DNA from: Xanthobacteraceae bacterium | Lineage (GTDB): Bacteria > Pseudomonadota > Alphaproteobacteria > Rhizobiales > Xanthobacteraceae | Direction: 5' to 3' | NCBI GenBank assembly: GCA_019746355.1 | Contig: JAIESC010000067.1 | Coordinates: forward strand, 62,001 to 126,000 | DNA length: 64,000 nucleotides | In this document: positions 1 to 9,322 of the stretch, one piece after another | How the letters are laid out: each line of letters opens with the position of its first letter | Position numbering within the stretch: position 1 is the first letter of the stretch | Notes under the pieces: generated by a model | What the model saw: only the letters and a program-made list of their open reading frames with translations | Database searches by the model: none | What the model was told of the DNA's origin: nothing | Program-made: the position numbers and the translations under genes

Positions 1-899
1 TGCGGAATACCGCTGGTGGTCAGCAGCCACGAGTACAGGCCCGCGGCGGTCACAATCAGGAGGATCTGCGCGTTCAGGAACACCGCGCTCTGAATGATGC
101 GCCAGAGCTCCTTCAGGCCCACCTCGCGGTGCACCACCATGGTGACGAACAGCGAATAGACCACGGCGACGCCGGCGGCCTCGGTCGGCGTGAACACACC
201 GCCATAGATACCGCCGAGAATGACCACGATGGTGCTGATCGACCAGCTCGCCTCCTTGGTCGACGTCCAGATCGCCGACCACCGCGCCTTCGAAGTCAGC
301 GGCACCGCCTTGATGCGGGCATAGATCATCACATAAAGGGCGTCGACCAGGCCGATCAGCAGGCTCGGCAGAATGCCCGCGGTGAACAGCGCGACCGCGG
401 ACTGCTGCGCCGACAGCGAGTAAAGGATCATGGCGATCGAGGGCGGGATCACCACCGCGATGGCACCGGATGAGGCGATCAGGCCGACGGCGAAGCGCTC
501 GTTGTAGCCGTTCTCGCGCAACGCGGGATAAAGCATGCGCCCGACGGCGACCACGGTGCCGACCGCGGTGTGGGCCATCGCGCCGAACACCTCGGACGCC
601 GCGACCGTCGTCACCGCGAGCGAGCCGCGCACGCCGCCCACGAGCGAGATCACCCACACCACCACCCGCCGGGCGATGCCGCCCTGCGCCATGATCTCGC
701 CGGCCAGCACGAAGAACGGCACGGCCAGCAGCGGGAAGTTATCAAGGCTGCTGAACAGGAAGGTCTGCACCGTCTCGGTCGGCACGTCGGCAACGAACAG
801 GATGACCACGAGACAGGTCACCAGCAGCACGAGGAAGATCGGCACGCCGAGAACGAGCAGCGCCGCGGGCAGAACGAAGTAGGCGAGGATCGCTGACAT
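1..899 (-). CDS. dctM: TRAP transporter large permease DctM (partial, C-terminus beyond left edge)
   Basis: This is the large membrane subunit of a tripartite ATP-independent periplasmic transporter. It drives ion-coupled import of an organic acid-like substrate delivered by the binding protein. Reading the reverse strand from the ATG at 897-899 gives an open frame of about 299 codons to the window edge. It is strongly hydrophobic, with segments typical of the DctM/ArsB-NhaD-like fold: an N-terminal LVLGVPIFLVLL-type helix, a DNFPLLAVPFFVLAGEIM stretch, and later a PPSIAMILYS motif characteristic of DctM. Roughly two thirds of a normal ~425-residue DctM is present. It lies 25 bases downstream of the DctQ gene, in the same direction, so it is the last visible gene of a dctP-dctQ-dctM operon. 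The substrate cannot be told from sequence. Confidence 0.93.
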   Translation of the reverse strand, partial: MSAILAYFVLPAALLVLGVPIFLVLLVTCLVVILFVADVPTETVQTFLFSSLDNFPLLAVPFFVLAGEIMAQGGIARRVVVWVISLVGGVRGSLAVTTVAASEVFGAMAHTAVGTVVAVGRMLYPALRENGYNERFAVGLIASSGAIAVVIPPSIAMILYSLSAQQSAVALFTAGILPSLLIGLVDALYVMIYARIKAVPLTSKARWSAIWTSTKEASWSISTIVVILGGIYGGVFTPTEAAGVAVVYSLFVTMVVHREVGLKELWRIIQSAVFLNAQILLIVTAAGLYSWLLTTSGIP

Positions 900-924
900 C
901 GGCGCCGGCTCCCGTGTCGATCCG

Positions 925-1428
925 TCAGTGACCCGAACCGGCGGGCTTCTCTGCCTCGCCGCCGGACAAGAGCCGGGTCACGACCAGCAGAACCATGAGC
1001 AGAAAGCCGATCGGGATCAGCGCCTGCGGAAAGACCAAAGGCACCTCGGCGGACTGGCTGCGCTGATCGAACGCCCACAGATCGCGGATCACCGGCCAGG
1101 CGAACCAGACGATCATCAGGGCGGTGACGATAAACAGAAGCTCGGAGAACAGATCGGCCGCCGCCCGCGCTTTCGGCGGCATCATGCCGACAATGACGTC
1201 CATCCTGATCTGCCGCCCCGACCAGGCCACCACGCCATTGCCGAGAAACACACAGCCAACCATCAGGAACAGCATCACCTCCTCGGCCCAATAGATCGAG
1301 ACGCCGAAGCAATAGCGGCCGACGACATTTGCGAAATTAATCGCGACGCTCAGCACCAGAAGGATGGCCGCAATTCCGCGGAGCATGGCAACGAGCCCGC
1401 GCACGCCCCGCAATACGGTCTCGGCCAT
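925..1428 (-). CDS. dctQ: TRAP transporter small permease DctQ
   Basis: This is the small four-helix membrane subunit that pairs with DctM. The 167-residue product has four hydrophobic segments (about residues 16-38, 47-65, 85-110 and 135-155). It carries the family pattern of a WAEEVMLF-type helix followed by G-R-Q-I-R-M-D-V-I, which is typical of DctQ. Length is normal for the family. It sits between dctP and dctM on the same strand and is probably cotranscribed with them. Confidence 0.93.
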   Translation of the reverse strand: MAETVLRGVRGLVAMLRGIAAILLVLSVAINFANVVGRYCFGVSIYWAEEVMLFLMVGCVFLGNGVVAWSGRQIRMDVIVGMMPPKARAAADLFSELLFIVTALMIVWFAWPVIRDLWAFDQRSQSAEVPLVFPQALIPIGFLLMVLLVVTRLLSGGEAEKPAGSGH

Positions 1429-1544
1429 TCATACGTCCGCGGTCGACGCGTCCCCCTGATTGAGCGCAAAGCTGCCGCGCCGGCGGCAGCCGGCCGCGGT
1501 ATCCTCCGCAGCCGGCGGCAAGATGGCCGGGGCAATGCCTGCCA

Positions 1545-2570
1545 TCATTTCCGGTTGGCCACCTCGAACATCATCTTGACGGCCTTGTTCAGCTCCGGCT
1601 TGTCCTTCGACAGGTCCTCACCGATCGTGCTGACTTTCTTAATCATGGCCGCTTGCTCGTCGGCCGGGAGTCTGTTCAGGACGCCGCCCCTCTTCTTCCA
1701 GACATCATACTGGTCGGCGAAGAAGGTCTTGACCCACGGGATCACCTCCTTGGAGGCCTTGCGGCCGTTGTCACGCACGACCTTCTGCAGGTCCGGCGGC
1801 AGCGTTGCGAGCCAGCGTTTGCTCATCACCACGATCGAGTTGATGTAGGGCTGGTCGTTTTCCAGCACGTACTTCGCGGCGTCCTGGAACTGCATCGTCG
1901 TATAGACGGTCAAGGTGGAGAGCGACCCGTCGATGGTGCCCTGCTGGATGCCCGGCAACACATCGGCCAGCGTCATGGCGACCGGATTTGCGTCCATCCG
2001 CCGGATGAGCTCGAGCTGGAAAGGCGAGGCCAGCACGCGGATCTTCATGCCCTTGAGGTCGGCGAGCTTCTTGACCTCTTTCTTGGTGATGATGGTCGAG
2101 GGGCCGATCGGCGCGAAGCCGACGCCTTCCAGGCCCTTGTTCTCGCCGAGGCCGAACATGAACTTCTCAACTTCGGGGGCGTAAAGCACCTTCACCATCT
2201 GGTCGAAGTCGTTCATCAGGCCCGGCGCGCTCAACGCCTCGTAGCGCACATCGACGCCGACCAGGAATTCGGGCGGGCCGATCCAGCCCTGGATCGAGCC
2301 GAACTGCACGCCTTCGATCATGCGCGGAATCGGCCCGAGCTGACTCGCCGGATAGATCTCGCCCTTGATTCGGCCGTTCGAATCCTTCTCGACCGCCGCG
2401 ACGAACCGCTTCAGCCACTCGTGCTGGGTGTCGTTGATCGTGGCGACACCGAGCTTCATGACGAAGGTCTTGTCGGCCTGCGCCCGTGCGGGCGATGCCG
2501 AAACTGCGATCGCTCCGGCCGCGAGCACGGCGCCGACCGCAGAAAGAAAAGCACCTCGCGTGATACGCAT
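1545..2570 (-). CDS. dctP: TRAP transporter substrate-binding protein DctP
   Basis: This is a periplasmic solute-binding protein for the TRAP system. From the ATG at 2568-2570 the product is 341 residues, with a basic N-terminus, a hydrophobic core and an Ala-rich signal peptide ending near SPARAQA (about residue 30). The mature part shows the DctP pattern: NDTQHEWLKRF near the start, a YPASQLG motif, a DLKGMKIRV motif where the conserved Arg would bind a substrate carboxylate, and ALADVLPGIQQGTIDG-like sequence. The open frame extends 32 codons further upstream. The chosen start has a GGGAGG ribosome site 6-7 bases before it and begins directly at the signal peptide. First gene of the dctPQM operon. 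Confidence 0.93.
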   Translation of the reverse strand: MRITRGAFLSAVGAVLAAGAIAVSASPARAQADKTFVMKLGVATINDTQHEWLKRFVAAVEKDSNGRIKGEIYPASQLGPIPRMIEGVQFGSIQGWIGPPEFLVGVDVRYEALSAPGLMNDFDQMVKVLYAPEVEKFMFGLGENKGLEGVGFAPIGPSTIITKKEVKKLADLKGMKIRVLASPFQLELIRRMDANPVAMTLADVLPGIQQGTIDGSLSTLTVYTTMQFQDAAKYVLENDQPYINSIVVMSKRWLATLPPDLQKVVRDNGRKASKEVIPWVKTFFADQYDVWKKRGGVLNRLPADEQAAMIKKVSTIGEDLSKDKPELNKAVKMMFEVANRK

Positions 2571-2738
2571 CTCAGAACCTCCCTTCGCGGCGCGGCAGCG
2601 CTCGATGCGGCGAACCTGGACGTTATTGTGCAGTGTTGTCGTCTGGTGCCGCAGCCGCAAAAGCATGGCATAGGGCAGAAACCCTGACCAGTACCCGGCA
2701 CCGAGCGCAAGGCGGCCATGTCGCCGCAGGATTGCAGG

Positions 2739-4208
2739 CTACATTCCAGGCCTCGCGCCGGGCGCATGGTAGCTTGCGAGCAACTCGTCCACCTGCGCTT
2801 CCCACTCGGCCCACGGCCCGGTGAGGTAGCTGTAGCTGTTCATCACGAAGCCCGGCCCGGCATAGAACTTCTCGTACTGCATGTGCCGCCCGGCGAAGTC
2901 GGAACCGAGCAGGTCCCAGGCGAGATTGAGCAGCTTCATACGCGCCTCAGCCTGCTGGCCCGGCACGGACCAGTAGGTTTCGAACAGCGCGCGCAACTTT
3001 TCGTCTTGAAGCACCGAGGCATCGGCGGGCATCTGGAACACGCCCGCGCCCATCAGCTCGCGCACGGTGTCGCAGATTTCGGCGTGGTGATTGGTGCACC
3101 AGTGCAGTGCCGCGTAGACATAACGGCGGTTGACGGTGTGATAACCGTTGGGATGAGCCTCGCCGGCGTTGATCTGACCCATGATCAGGCCTTCGAGCGT
3201 CGCCTCCATCGCCGCGAGCCGTCCGAGCGTGAACTGCACCGCCGGCACCGAGCGCGCGCCGTTCATGTCGGCGACCTTGCCGGCGACGCCGACGATCAGC
3301 TTGAGCTTTTCGAGAAACCGCACATTGGCCTGATGGTTCGCCATCGCGTGGCCGGGCGTGCGCACGTAGATCGCGCGCGTCATCTCCACGTTGTCGTGGC
3401 AGAACACCCGCTCCCACGGCACGCGCACGTTCTCGAACAGCACCGCGGCGTCGTTCTCGTCGAACCTCGAGGCGAGCGGATTGTCGAACTCGCTCACCGC
3501 ATATTTCTCGTAAGGCTTGCGCGACCAGATGCTGACGCCCGGCGCGTTGAGCGGCACGACGCAGGTGATCGACTCCTTCTCAGCGCCCGGCGCGACCGGC
3601 TGCAGGTTGCCGCACCACGTCTCATGACAGAATGCCGTCGCGGTGCCGAGCATCTTCAGCCCGTTGATGGTGACGCCCGCGTCGTCCTCGTCCACCACGC
3701 GCAAGGTCGGCGGCGTGCGCTTCTCGGCGTCCTTCGGATTGGGGAACCGCCAACCCTGCGGGTTGGTCACGGTGTGCGAGGCGAAGATGTCGTTCGCCCG
3801 CATGTGGCAATAGTATTTCTTGATGTTCTCGCCGAAACCCTGGCGGATGCCGTCGAACATCGCCGGATCCATCACCAGGCCACTCACGTAGCTCGGGAAG
3901 TTGTCGGGCGAGCGGCCGAGCAGGCCGTGCGTCCACGAGGCGATGCGCCGATGCGTCTCGAAGCGCTTGTGCAGGTCCTCGCGGCTACGCGGCAGGAGGA
4001 AGTAGCTGGAGAAGGTCTCGCCGTCCTCCTCCGCGGTCATGACGTCGCGGTTCTCCGGCGCGCGCTTTTTGTCATAGATCATGGCGAAGGACTGCGCGGC
4101 GTTGCGGAACGCCGGATGCGTCGTCACGTCCTCGACCAGCTCGCGGCCGACATAGACCCTGCGCCCATCGCGGATGCTTTCGAGATATTCCTTGCCGGTC
4201 AGCAGCAT
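2739..4208 (-). CDS. 4-hydroxyphenylacetate 3-monooxygenase-type flavin hydroxylase (HpaB family)
   Basis: The 489-residue product belongs to the HpaB/PvcC/4-hydroxybutyryl-CoA dehydratase family of FAD-dependent enzymes with an acyl-CoA dehydrogenase-like fold. Family features include the N-terminal LLTGKEYLESIRDGR motif, the YYCHMRANDIFASHTVTNPQ region, VPWERVFCHDN in the middle and a C-terminal DLLGSDFAGRHMQYEKFYAG block. Length is normal. Such enzymes usually hydroxylate phenols using reduced FAD from a separate reductase (HpaC). No HpaC-like gene is visible here, so the reductase must lie elsewhere or the reaction differs. The start has a GGAG site just upstream. It is divergent from the DapA-like gene and co-oriented with the TRAP genes, suggesting one catabolic locus for an aromatic or related acid. 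The exact substrate is unknown. Confidence 0.88.
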   Translation of the reverse strand: MLLTGKEYLESIRDGRRVYVGRELVEDVTTHPAFRNAAQSFAMIYDKKRAPENRDVMTAEEDGETFSSYFLLPRSREDLHKRFETHRRIASWTHGLLGRSPDNFPSYVSGLVMDPAMFDGIRQGFGENIKKYYCHMRANDIFASHTVTNPQGWRFPNPKDAEKRTPPTLRVVDEDDAGVTINGLKMLGTATAFCHETWCGNLQPVAPGAEKESITCVVPLNAPGVSIWSRKPYEKYAVSEFDNPLASRFDENDAAVLFENVRVPWERVFCHDNVEMTRAIYVRTPGHAMANHQANVRFLEKLKLIVGVAGKVADMNGARSVPAVQFTLGRLAAMEATLEGLIMGQINAGEAHPNGYHTVNRRYVYAALHWCTNHHAEICDTVRELMGAGVFQMPADASVLQDEKLRALFETYWSVPGQQAEARMKLLNLAWDLLGSDFAGRHMQYEKFYAGPGFVMNSYSYLTGPWAEWEAQVDELLASYHAPGARPGM

Positions 4209-4335
4209 TGGTGCTCCGCACTACGGTCGATGACTGCGCAGAAACGATAGCAGATGTCCGCCGAATGCATCGACGGCCATTTCGCATGGCCGTGTTGCCG
4301 CGCTAAGCTCGAGGTCGGTTGAGCAGGAGAAAGCC

Positions 4336-5247
4336 ATGCCGACGCCGGGACTGATTGTCGCGCCGCTCACGCCGTTCACCGCCGACCTTCAGGTCGACGA
4401 GCCGGCGCTCGCCCGCCAGATCGACTACGTCATCAAGGACTGCCGCGCGACCATGATCGTCGCAGCCGGCGTCGAGACGCAGGAATACACCTACCTGAGC
4501 TTCGAGCAGCGCAAGGACCTGATCCGCCGCACCGTCGAGCTCACCGCCGGCCGCGTGCCGGTGATGGTCGGCATCTCGCATCCCTCGTTCCAGACGGCGG
4601 TGGCGCTGGCGCATGAAGCCGAGCGGCTCGGCGCCGCGGCGGTGCAATTGCTCGCGCCGCTGCGGCCCTTCGCCGGCCCGCCGACCCAGGCCGATCTCCT
4701 TGCCTATTTCGAAGCCATCGGCCGCGAAACCAAACTGCCGATCACGCTCTATCTCAATCCCGGCCCTGGCGCCGATGTCTCCATTCCCGACACCATTGCG
4801 CTCGCCAAGCTGCCGCAGGTGCAACTGATCAAGGAAAGCTCACGCGATCTCGCCCGCGTCTCGCGGCTGATCGTCGAGATCGACCGCGCCGGTCACGCGC
4901 GCTATTTCACCACCATGCAGATGCTGCTGGCGACGCTTCAGCTCGGCGGCTCCGGCGCCACCATGCCGCCGCCCGGCTCGGAAATCGCGCGCGCCGTCAT
5001 CGATGCCTTTGTCGCGAAGGACCATGAACGCGCCGCTGAAATCCAGCTTCAGTTCGCGCTGTTCCCCTCGAAGTGGATGCACCGGGGGCTCGCGCCGGCG
5101 ATGAAGGCCGCGATGAACCTGATCGGGATCCCGGCGGGCGATCCCTACCCGCCTTATTCGCCGCTGACACGCGACGAGATCGCCGCGCTGGAAGCGACGC
5201 TGAAGGCCACCGCGCTCGCGCCGCGCTTCAAGGCCGCAGCCGCCTGA
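4336..5247 (+). CDS. Dihydrodipicolinate synthase (DapA)-family aldolase/lyase
   Basis: This is a class I, Schiff-base-forming TIM-barrel enzyme of the DapA/N-acetylneuraminate lyase superfamily (303 residues, normal size). The Schiff-base lysine is K166 in the LIKESS motif and the partner tyrosine is Y139 in YLNPGP. The usual GTTGE motif near residue 45 is replaced by AGVETQE, so it is unlikely to be the lysine-pathway DapA. It is more likely a catabolic 2-keto-acid aldolase or dehydratase. The start follows an AGGAG site. The GlcG/HbpS-like gene follows after 22 bases, probably in the same operon, and the HpaB-like gene is divergent. Confidence 0.87.
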   Translation: MPTPGLIVAPLTPFTADLQVDEPALARQIDYVIKDCRATMIVAAGVETQEYTYLSFEQRKDLIRRTVELTAGRVPVMVGISHPSFQTAVALAHEAERLGAAAVQLLAPLRPFAGPPTQADLLAYFEAIGRETKLPITLYLNPGPGADVSIPDTIALAKLPQVQLIKESSRDLARVSRLIVEIDRAGHARYFTTMQMLLATLQLGGSGATMPPPGSEIARAVIDAFVAKDHERAAEIQLQFALFPSKWMHRGLAPAMKAAMNLIGIPAGDPYPPYSPLTRDEIAALEATLKATALAPRFKAAAA

Positions 5248-5269
5248 CCGACAAAGAAGAGAGTACCGC

Positions 5270-5701
5270 ATGGCCCAGCAAGTCGCTCCGCCCAGCACGC
5301 CCTACGGCGCGCCGATCCCGCTCGATGCCGCCAAGAAGGCGATGGCGGCAGCGGAGGCCGAAGCCGCGCGGAACGGCTGGGGCGTCGCCATCGCCATTGT
5401 CGATTCCGGCGCGAATCTGGTCATGCTGCACCGCCTCGACAACGCACAGCTGTCCTCGGTCCGCATCGCCGAGGCCAAGGCGAAGACCGCCGCCGAATTC
5501 CGCCGGCCCACGAAAGTGTTCGAGGACGCGGTCGCGGGCGGCGGCGTGGGCCTTCGCGTGCTGACATTCGGGGCGAGCGTCGCCGAAGGCGGCGTGCCGA
5601 TCGTGTCGGGCGGCACGATCATCGGCGCGATCGGGGTGTCGGGCGTGCAATCGCATCAGGACGCGCAGGTCGCCCAGGCGGGCGCCGACGCGGTCAAGTA
5701 G
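5270..5701 (+). CDS. GlcG/HbpS-family heme-binding-like protein
   Basis: This is a 143-residue protein of the GlcG/HbpS (DUF336) family. The family pattern is clear: an N-terminal LDAAKKAMAAAEAEA helix, then VAIAIVDSGANLVMLHRLD, and a C-terminal GGTIIGAIGVSG motif followed by a short helix. Members of this family often accompany oxidoreductase or hydroxy-acid catabolic genes, and some bind heme; the role is generally unclear. It has no signal peptide. It lies 22 bases after the DapA-like gene on the same strand, so they are probably cotranscribed. Confidence 0.88.
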   Translation: MAQQVAPPSTPYGAPIPLDAAKKAMAAAEAEAARNGWGVAIAIVDSGANLVMLHRLDNAQLSSVRIAEAKAKTAAEFRRPTKVFEDAVAGGGVGLRVLTFGASVAEGGVPIVSGGTIIGAIGVSGVQSHQDAQVAQAGADAVK

Positions 5702-5710
5702 CGAAGCGCA

Positions 5711-6376
5711 TCAGCCGGCGATTTTGGCCTGCGGCCGCCGCGCGGCGACCGGCGCCGGCTCGGGGCGCTTGCCGGGCAAGAGCTGCAGCAGAAACGCGGC
5801 CAGCCGCTTCAGCGGATTTTTCCGCTCCGGCCGGGTCTGCAGCGCAGCCATCGCGTCGTTGTTGGATTCGGCAAGGCAACCGCGCAGGCGGATACCGAAC
5901 CAGAACAGCGGATTCCAGCTCCGCCACACCGCCGCGGCATCGCGATACATCAGGCCCGCGGAAATGTCGGGAGCCCGACCGAACACCTGCGGCATCACGT
6001 CGGAAATCTCGCGGTCGCTCAGCACGTCCCATTTCGAGAAGCCGCCCATCATCGGCGAGCTGATCGAATAGACCACGCGGCCGATCCGCGTCTCGCGGAT
6101 CGGAAACGAGCACATCGGGCACGGCTCGACGTTGGAATAAAGTGTGCAGTCGGAGAGGTTCTTGCGGCCGAGAACGCGCTGCGCCTCGGAGATCGCGATG
6201 ATCTCGGCATGGCGCGTGACGTCGGCATCGCGGCTCACGCGATTGGTCGTCTCCACGACGACCTCGCCGTCCTTGCAGATCACGCAGGCGAACGGCAGCT
6301 CGCGGGCGCGAACGGCTTCGGCCGACAGCGCAACGCATCGGCGCATCATTTTCAGATCAATCTCAGAAGGCTTCAT
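5711..6376 (-). CDS. Zinc-dependent nucleoside/cytosine deaminase family protein with C-terminal extension
   Basis: The N-terminal ~150 residues form a cytidine-deaminase-like domain with the complete zinc site: H56-A-E58, where the Glu is the proton shuttle, and P-C86-P-M-C89. The layout resembles guanine deaminase/TadA-type proteins rather than CDA. About 70 further residues at the C-terminus include a Trp-rich segment, a hydrophobic LKRLAAFLLQLL stretch and a basic Pro/Ala-rich tail, which a simple deaminase would not need. It converges with the HbpS-like gene, 9 bases away. The substrate (guanine, cytosine, tRNA adenosine or another) cannot be assigned. Confidence 0.85.
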   Translation of the reverse strand: MKPSEIDLKMMRRCVALSAEAVRARELPFACVICKDGEVVVETTNRVSRDADVTRHAEIIAISEAQRVLGRKNLSDCTLYSNVEPCPMCSFPIRETRIGRVVYSISSPMMGGFSKWDVLSDREISDVMPQVFGRAPDISAGLMYRDAAAVWRSWNPLFWFGIRLRGCLAESNNDAMAALQTRPERKNPLKRLAAFLLQLLPGKRPEPAPVAARRPQAKIAG

Positions 6377-6522
6377 TGCTCAGCACCAATGCCGCGCACA
6401 AAACGGCATTCCCAGCCCAACTGCCGCGGAATGCGACCCGCGGCAAAAATCCAATTATCTCGACGAGCCCCGCCATGCTCGAAATCAACAAGTCCAATTT
6501 AGGCGCAAAAGTTCCAAAAATC

Positions 6523-6576
6523 GTTACCTAAGTTACCGCCGATGCCCCTGCCCTTCCGGTACCGCCCGCAGGTAAC
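6523..6576. repeat. Clustered GTTACC / GGTAAC hexamers
   Basis: The 255-base gap between the deaminase start and the hpnN stop has no credible gene. It contains GTTACC at 6523-6528 and 6532-6537 (9-bp period), GGTACC at 6558-6563 and the inverse GGTAAC at 6571-6576. The set is about 150 bases upstream of the deaminase start. It could be an operator, but there is no independent support. Confidence 0.3.
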
Positions 6577-6631
6577 CGAACGATTATAGCGCATCGATGC
6601 CCGCATTGGTCGCGGATATCTGCGAGCAGGT

Positions 6632-9322
6632 TCAAGGCTTTGCCGGCTGAGGGTCGCCCGCATCGGTCGCGTTCGCTTCAGATTTGGCGGGCTCCGCTCC
6701 CTCGACCGTGCGGGGCTTGCCCATCAGCGCCGGCTGGAAGAGCACCGCCGCAAACATGGTGGTGACCAGCGACAGAGCAAGGAGCTTGCCCATGCTGGAG
6801 GTGCCGGGATGGCTCGACAGCCAAAGGCTGCCGAAGGCGGTCGCGGTGGTGAGCGCGCTCCAGACCACGGCGCGGGTCAGGCTGGACTGCAACAGATCGG
6901 TCTGCCCGGCCCGCCACGCCATGATGTAATAAATCTTGAAGGCGACGCCGACGCCGAGCAGCAGCGGCAGCGCGATGATGTTGGCGAAGTTGAGCGGCAT
7001 GCCGATCAGCACGCAGATCTCGAGGGTGATGAGGCCGGCGACCAAGAGCGGAATCAGCGTCAGCAGCACGTCGCCGAAGCGCTTGAGCACGATCCAGAGC
7101 AGGATCGCGATCGAGACCAGCGCGTAGACACCGGCCAGAATGAACGCGTTCACGATGGTCCGGCCCGACTCCAGGATCGACACCGGGGTCCCGACCGCGT
7201 CCGGGAATTGCGCCTGAATGGCGCGAGCGAAGGACCGCAGCGTTTCGTTGTCGTTGGGATCGCCCTTGGGCGAGGCCTGCACATGGGTGCGGCCGTCCTT
7301 CGTCACCCATTGCCGCAGCACGCTTTCGGAAAGATTTTGGATCGATATCGGCTCGGCCTTGAGATAATCGCGCAGCTGGCCGAGAGCGATCCGCAGCGGC
7401 ACGACGAACGCGGTCTCCGCCGCATCGCGTTGCGCCTTGCTCGCCTGTGCGAGCCGCGTCAGGCCGCGCGCCAGGCGGTTCGCCTCGTCCGCACCGCGCC
7501 CGCTCGCCGAGGCGGCGAGCCTGGCCAGCGTATCGGCCGCCCCGCGCAACGCCGCGATGTTCTGCTCGTCCAGCGGACCGCGCGCTCCGTGCTCCGCCGC
7601 AAGGCTCTGCTGCAATTGCCGCGACAGGCCGCGGATCAGCGCGAGCTTGCGCTCCTGATCGGCCGGCACCAGGTCCTTCACCGACGTGACGTGATCGGCC
7701 TCGGGGATCTTGCGGAGCTGATCGGCAACCTTGTCGATGTCGTTTGTGTTCGGCAGCATCACGCTGATCGAATTCACGCCCAACGTCGGGTCGTTGCGAA
7801 GATCGAGGAAGGTCGCAACCGACTCGACCTTGGGACTGCGCAGGTTGACCGGGTTGAAGTCGAAGGTCAGGTAGAACAAGAGCGGCAGGCCCGCGACCGC
7901 GACGAGGCCCGTGCCGCCGACCACTGCGATGCGGTGCTTTTCAAGAAACCGGTCGACCGGCGCAAGCGCGCGATAGCCGATCTCCTCGGGCTCCCCCGGC
8001 GGCTTGATGAGTGTCAGCAGCGCGGGCAGCACGGTGACGCTCGTGAAATAAGCGATCAGCATGCCGAGGCCGGCGACCTGGCCGAGCTCGGAGACGCCCT
8101 TGTAGTCGGTTGGAACGAACGACAGGAAGCCCGCGGCGACGGCCGCCGCCGCAAGCGTCAGCGGCGCGCCGATTTTCTGCGCGGTGCCCGCCAGCGCCGG
8201 CTGCAGCTCGCCGTTCTCGTGCCGTTCCGAGCGGTAGCGCACGGCGAATTGAATGCCGAAATCGACGCCCAGACCGACGAACAGCACGGCAAACGCCACC
8301 GAAATGAGATTGAGCGCGCCGACCATCATCAGGCCGGCGGCCGCGGTCACGGCAAGGCCGACGACCAGATTGAGAAACACCGCCAGGATGATCCGCCCCG
8401 AGCGCAGCGCAAACCACTGGATCAGCAGCACCACGGCCACGGTTGCGAGGGCGTTCACCAGCGCGCCCTCCTGCACCGTGCCGAACTCGTCGTCGGCCAT
8501 CGCCACCGGCCCGGTGAGCCGCACACGCGCGCGATAGTCCCGCTCCAGGTTGAGATCGAAGGCTGCGGTGCGAATGGCCTCGGTCGCGGCCCGGCCGGGC
8601 TCCAACGCGGTGAAGTCGAGCACCGGCCGCGTCTCGATCAGGCGGCGCAGATCCTTGGGCTTGGGCTGCTGCCCGCTGAGCAGCACATGCCAGGAAAAGC
8701 TCGCCGGCTGGCCGTTCAGCACCTGCTCGACCGTGTCCGCGGACATCGACAGCGGCCGCAGCATGTCGTCAAGCTTGGCACCGCCGGCCTGCACGCCGAG
8801 CAGCCCGAACGACAGCCCGCGCGTCAGCCCGCGCAGCGACGGGTCGCCGGCCAGCGCGCCGATGATCGGGCCCGCCTGTCCCAGCCCCCGCGTCGTACGC
8901 GCCAGCTCATCGGTGGACTGAAACAGCAGGCCGTTTTTCTTGAAGAACGGATCGCCATCGAGCGGCCGGACTTCGGTAAAATGCTTGGTGTCTTTTGCGA
9001 GCCTGCCCGCCAGCAATGACGCCGCCTCGGTGGCAAGCTCCGAGGTCGGCGCGTCGACCACGATCAGGATCGAGGAGACCGAACCGGGAAATGCGGTCTC
9101 GAACGCGTGTTCGCGCTGGCGCCAGCCGAGATCGGCCGACAGCAGTTTGTTGATGTCGGTGGTGATCGCAAAGTGCGAGGCGGCGTAAATGGCCGAGGCC
9201 ACGGTGATCACCGCGGCCGCAATCGCCACCAGCCAGGCGTGGTGGCTGCACAACCGGACGAGCCTGCTGACCGCGGATATCAGCATGGAGCGAACGCACC
9301 CTGCCGTTGAAGCCATTCGCAT
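6632..9322 (-). CDS. hpnN: Hopanoid-associated RND transporter HpnN
   Basis: This is an 896-residue inner-membrane protein of the MMPL/RND superfamily. HpnN proteins are thought to move hopanoids from the inner to the outer membrane. The sequence shows a short cytoplasmic N-terminus, a first transmembrane segment (about 32-50), a large periplasmic domain, a block of helices with FAVLFVGLGVDFGIQFAVRYR (the RND motif carrying the acidic residue of TM4), a second periplasmic domain and a second helix block. Length is normal for HpnN. An internal Met 13 residues in is an alternative start. It is divergent from hpnH across a 676-base gap, which supports the hopanoid assignment. Confidence 0.92.
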   Translation of the reverse strand: MRMASTAGCVRSMLISAVSRLVRLCSHHAWLVAIAAAVITVASAIYAASHFAITTDINKLLSADLGWRQREHAFETAFPGSVSSILIVVDAPTSELATEAASLLAGRLAKDTKHFTEVRPLDGDPFFKKNGLLFQSTDELARTTRGLGQAGPIIGALAGDPSLRGLTRGLSFGLLGVQAGGAKLDDMLRPLSMSADTVEQVLNGQPASFSWHVLLSGQQPKPKDLRRLIETRPVLDFTALEPGRAATEAIRTAAFDLNLERDYRARVRLTGPVAMADDEFGTVQEGALVNALATVAVVLLIQWFALRSGRIILAVFLNLVVGLAVTAAAGLMMVGALNLISVAFAVLFVGLGVDFGIQFAVRYRSERHENGELQPALAGTAQKIGAPLTLAAAAVAAGFLSFVPTDYKGVSELGQVAGLGMLIAYFTSVTVLPALLTLIKPPGEPEEIGYRALAPVDRFLEKHRIAVVGGTGLVAVAGLPLLFYLTFDFNPVNLRSPKVESVATFLDLRNDPTLGVNSISVMLPNTNDIDKVADQLRKIPEADHVTSVKDLVPADQERKLALIRGLSRQLQQSLAAEHGARGPLDEQNIAALRGAADTLARLAASASGRGADEANRLARGLTRLAQASKAQRDAAETAFVVPLRIALGQLRDYLKAEPISIQNLSESVLRQWVTKDGRTHVQASPKGDPNDNETLRSFARAIQAQFPDAVGTPVSILESGRTIVNAFILAGVYALVSIAILLWIVLKRFGDVLLTLIPLLVAGLITLEICVLIGMPLNFANIIALPLLLGVGVAFKIYYIMAWRAGQTDLLQSSLTRAVVWSALTTATAFGSLWLSSHPGTSSMGKLLALSLVTTMFAAVLFQPALMGKPRTVEGAEPAKSEANATDAGDPQPAKP

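Noticed and set aside
2718..4250. 510-codon forward frame opposite the HpaB-like gene
   Set aside because: Antisense shadow produced by high GC; the reverse frame has clear family motifs.
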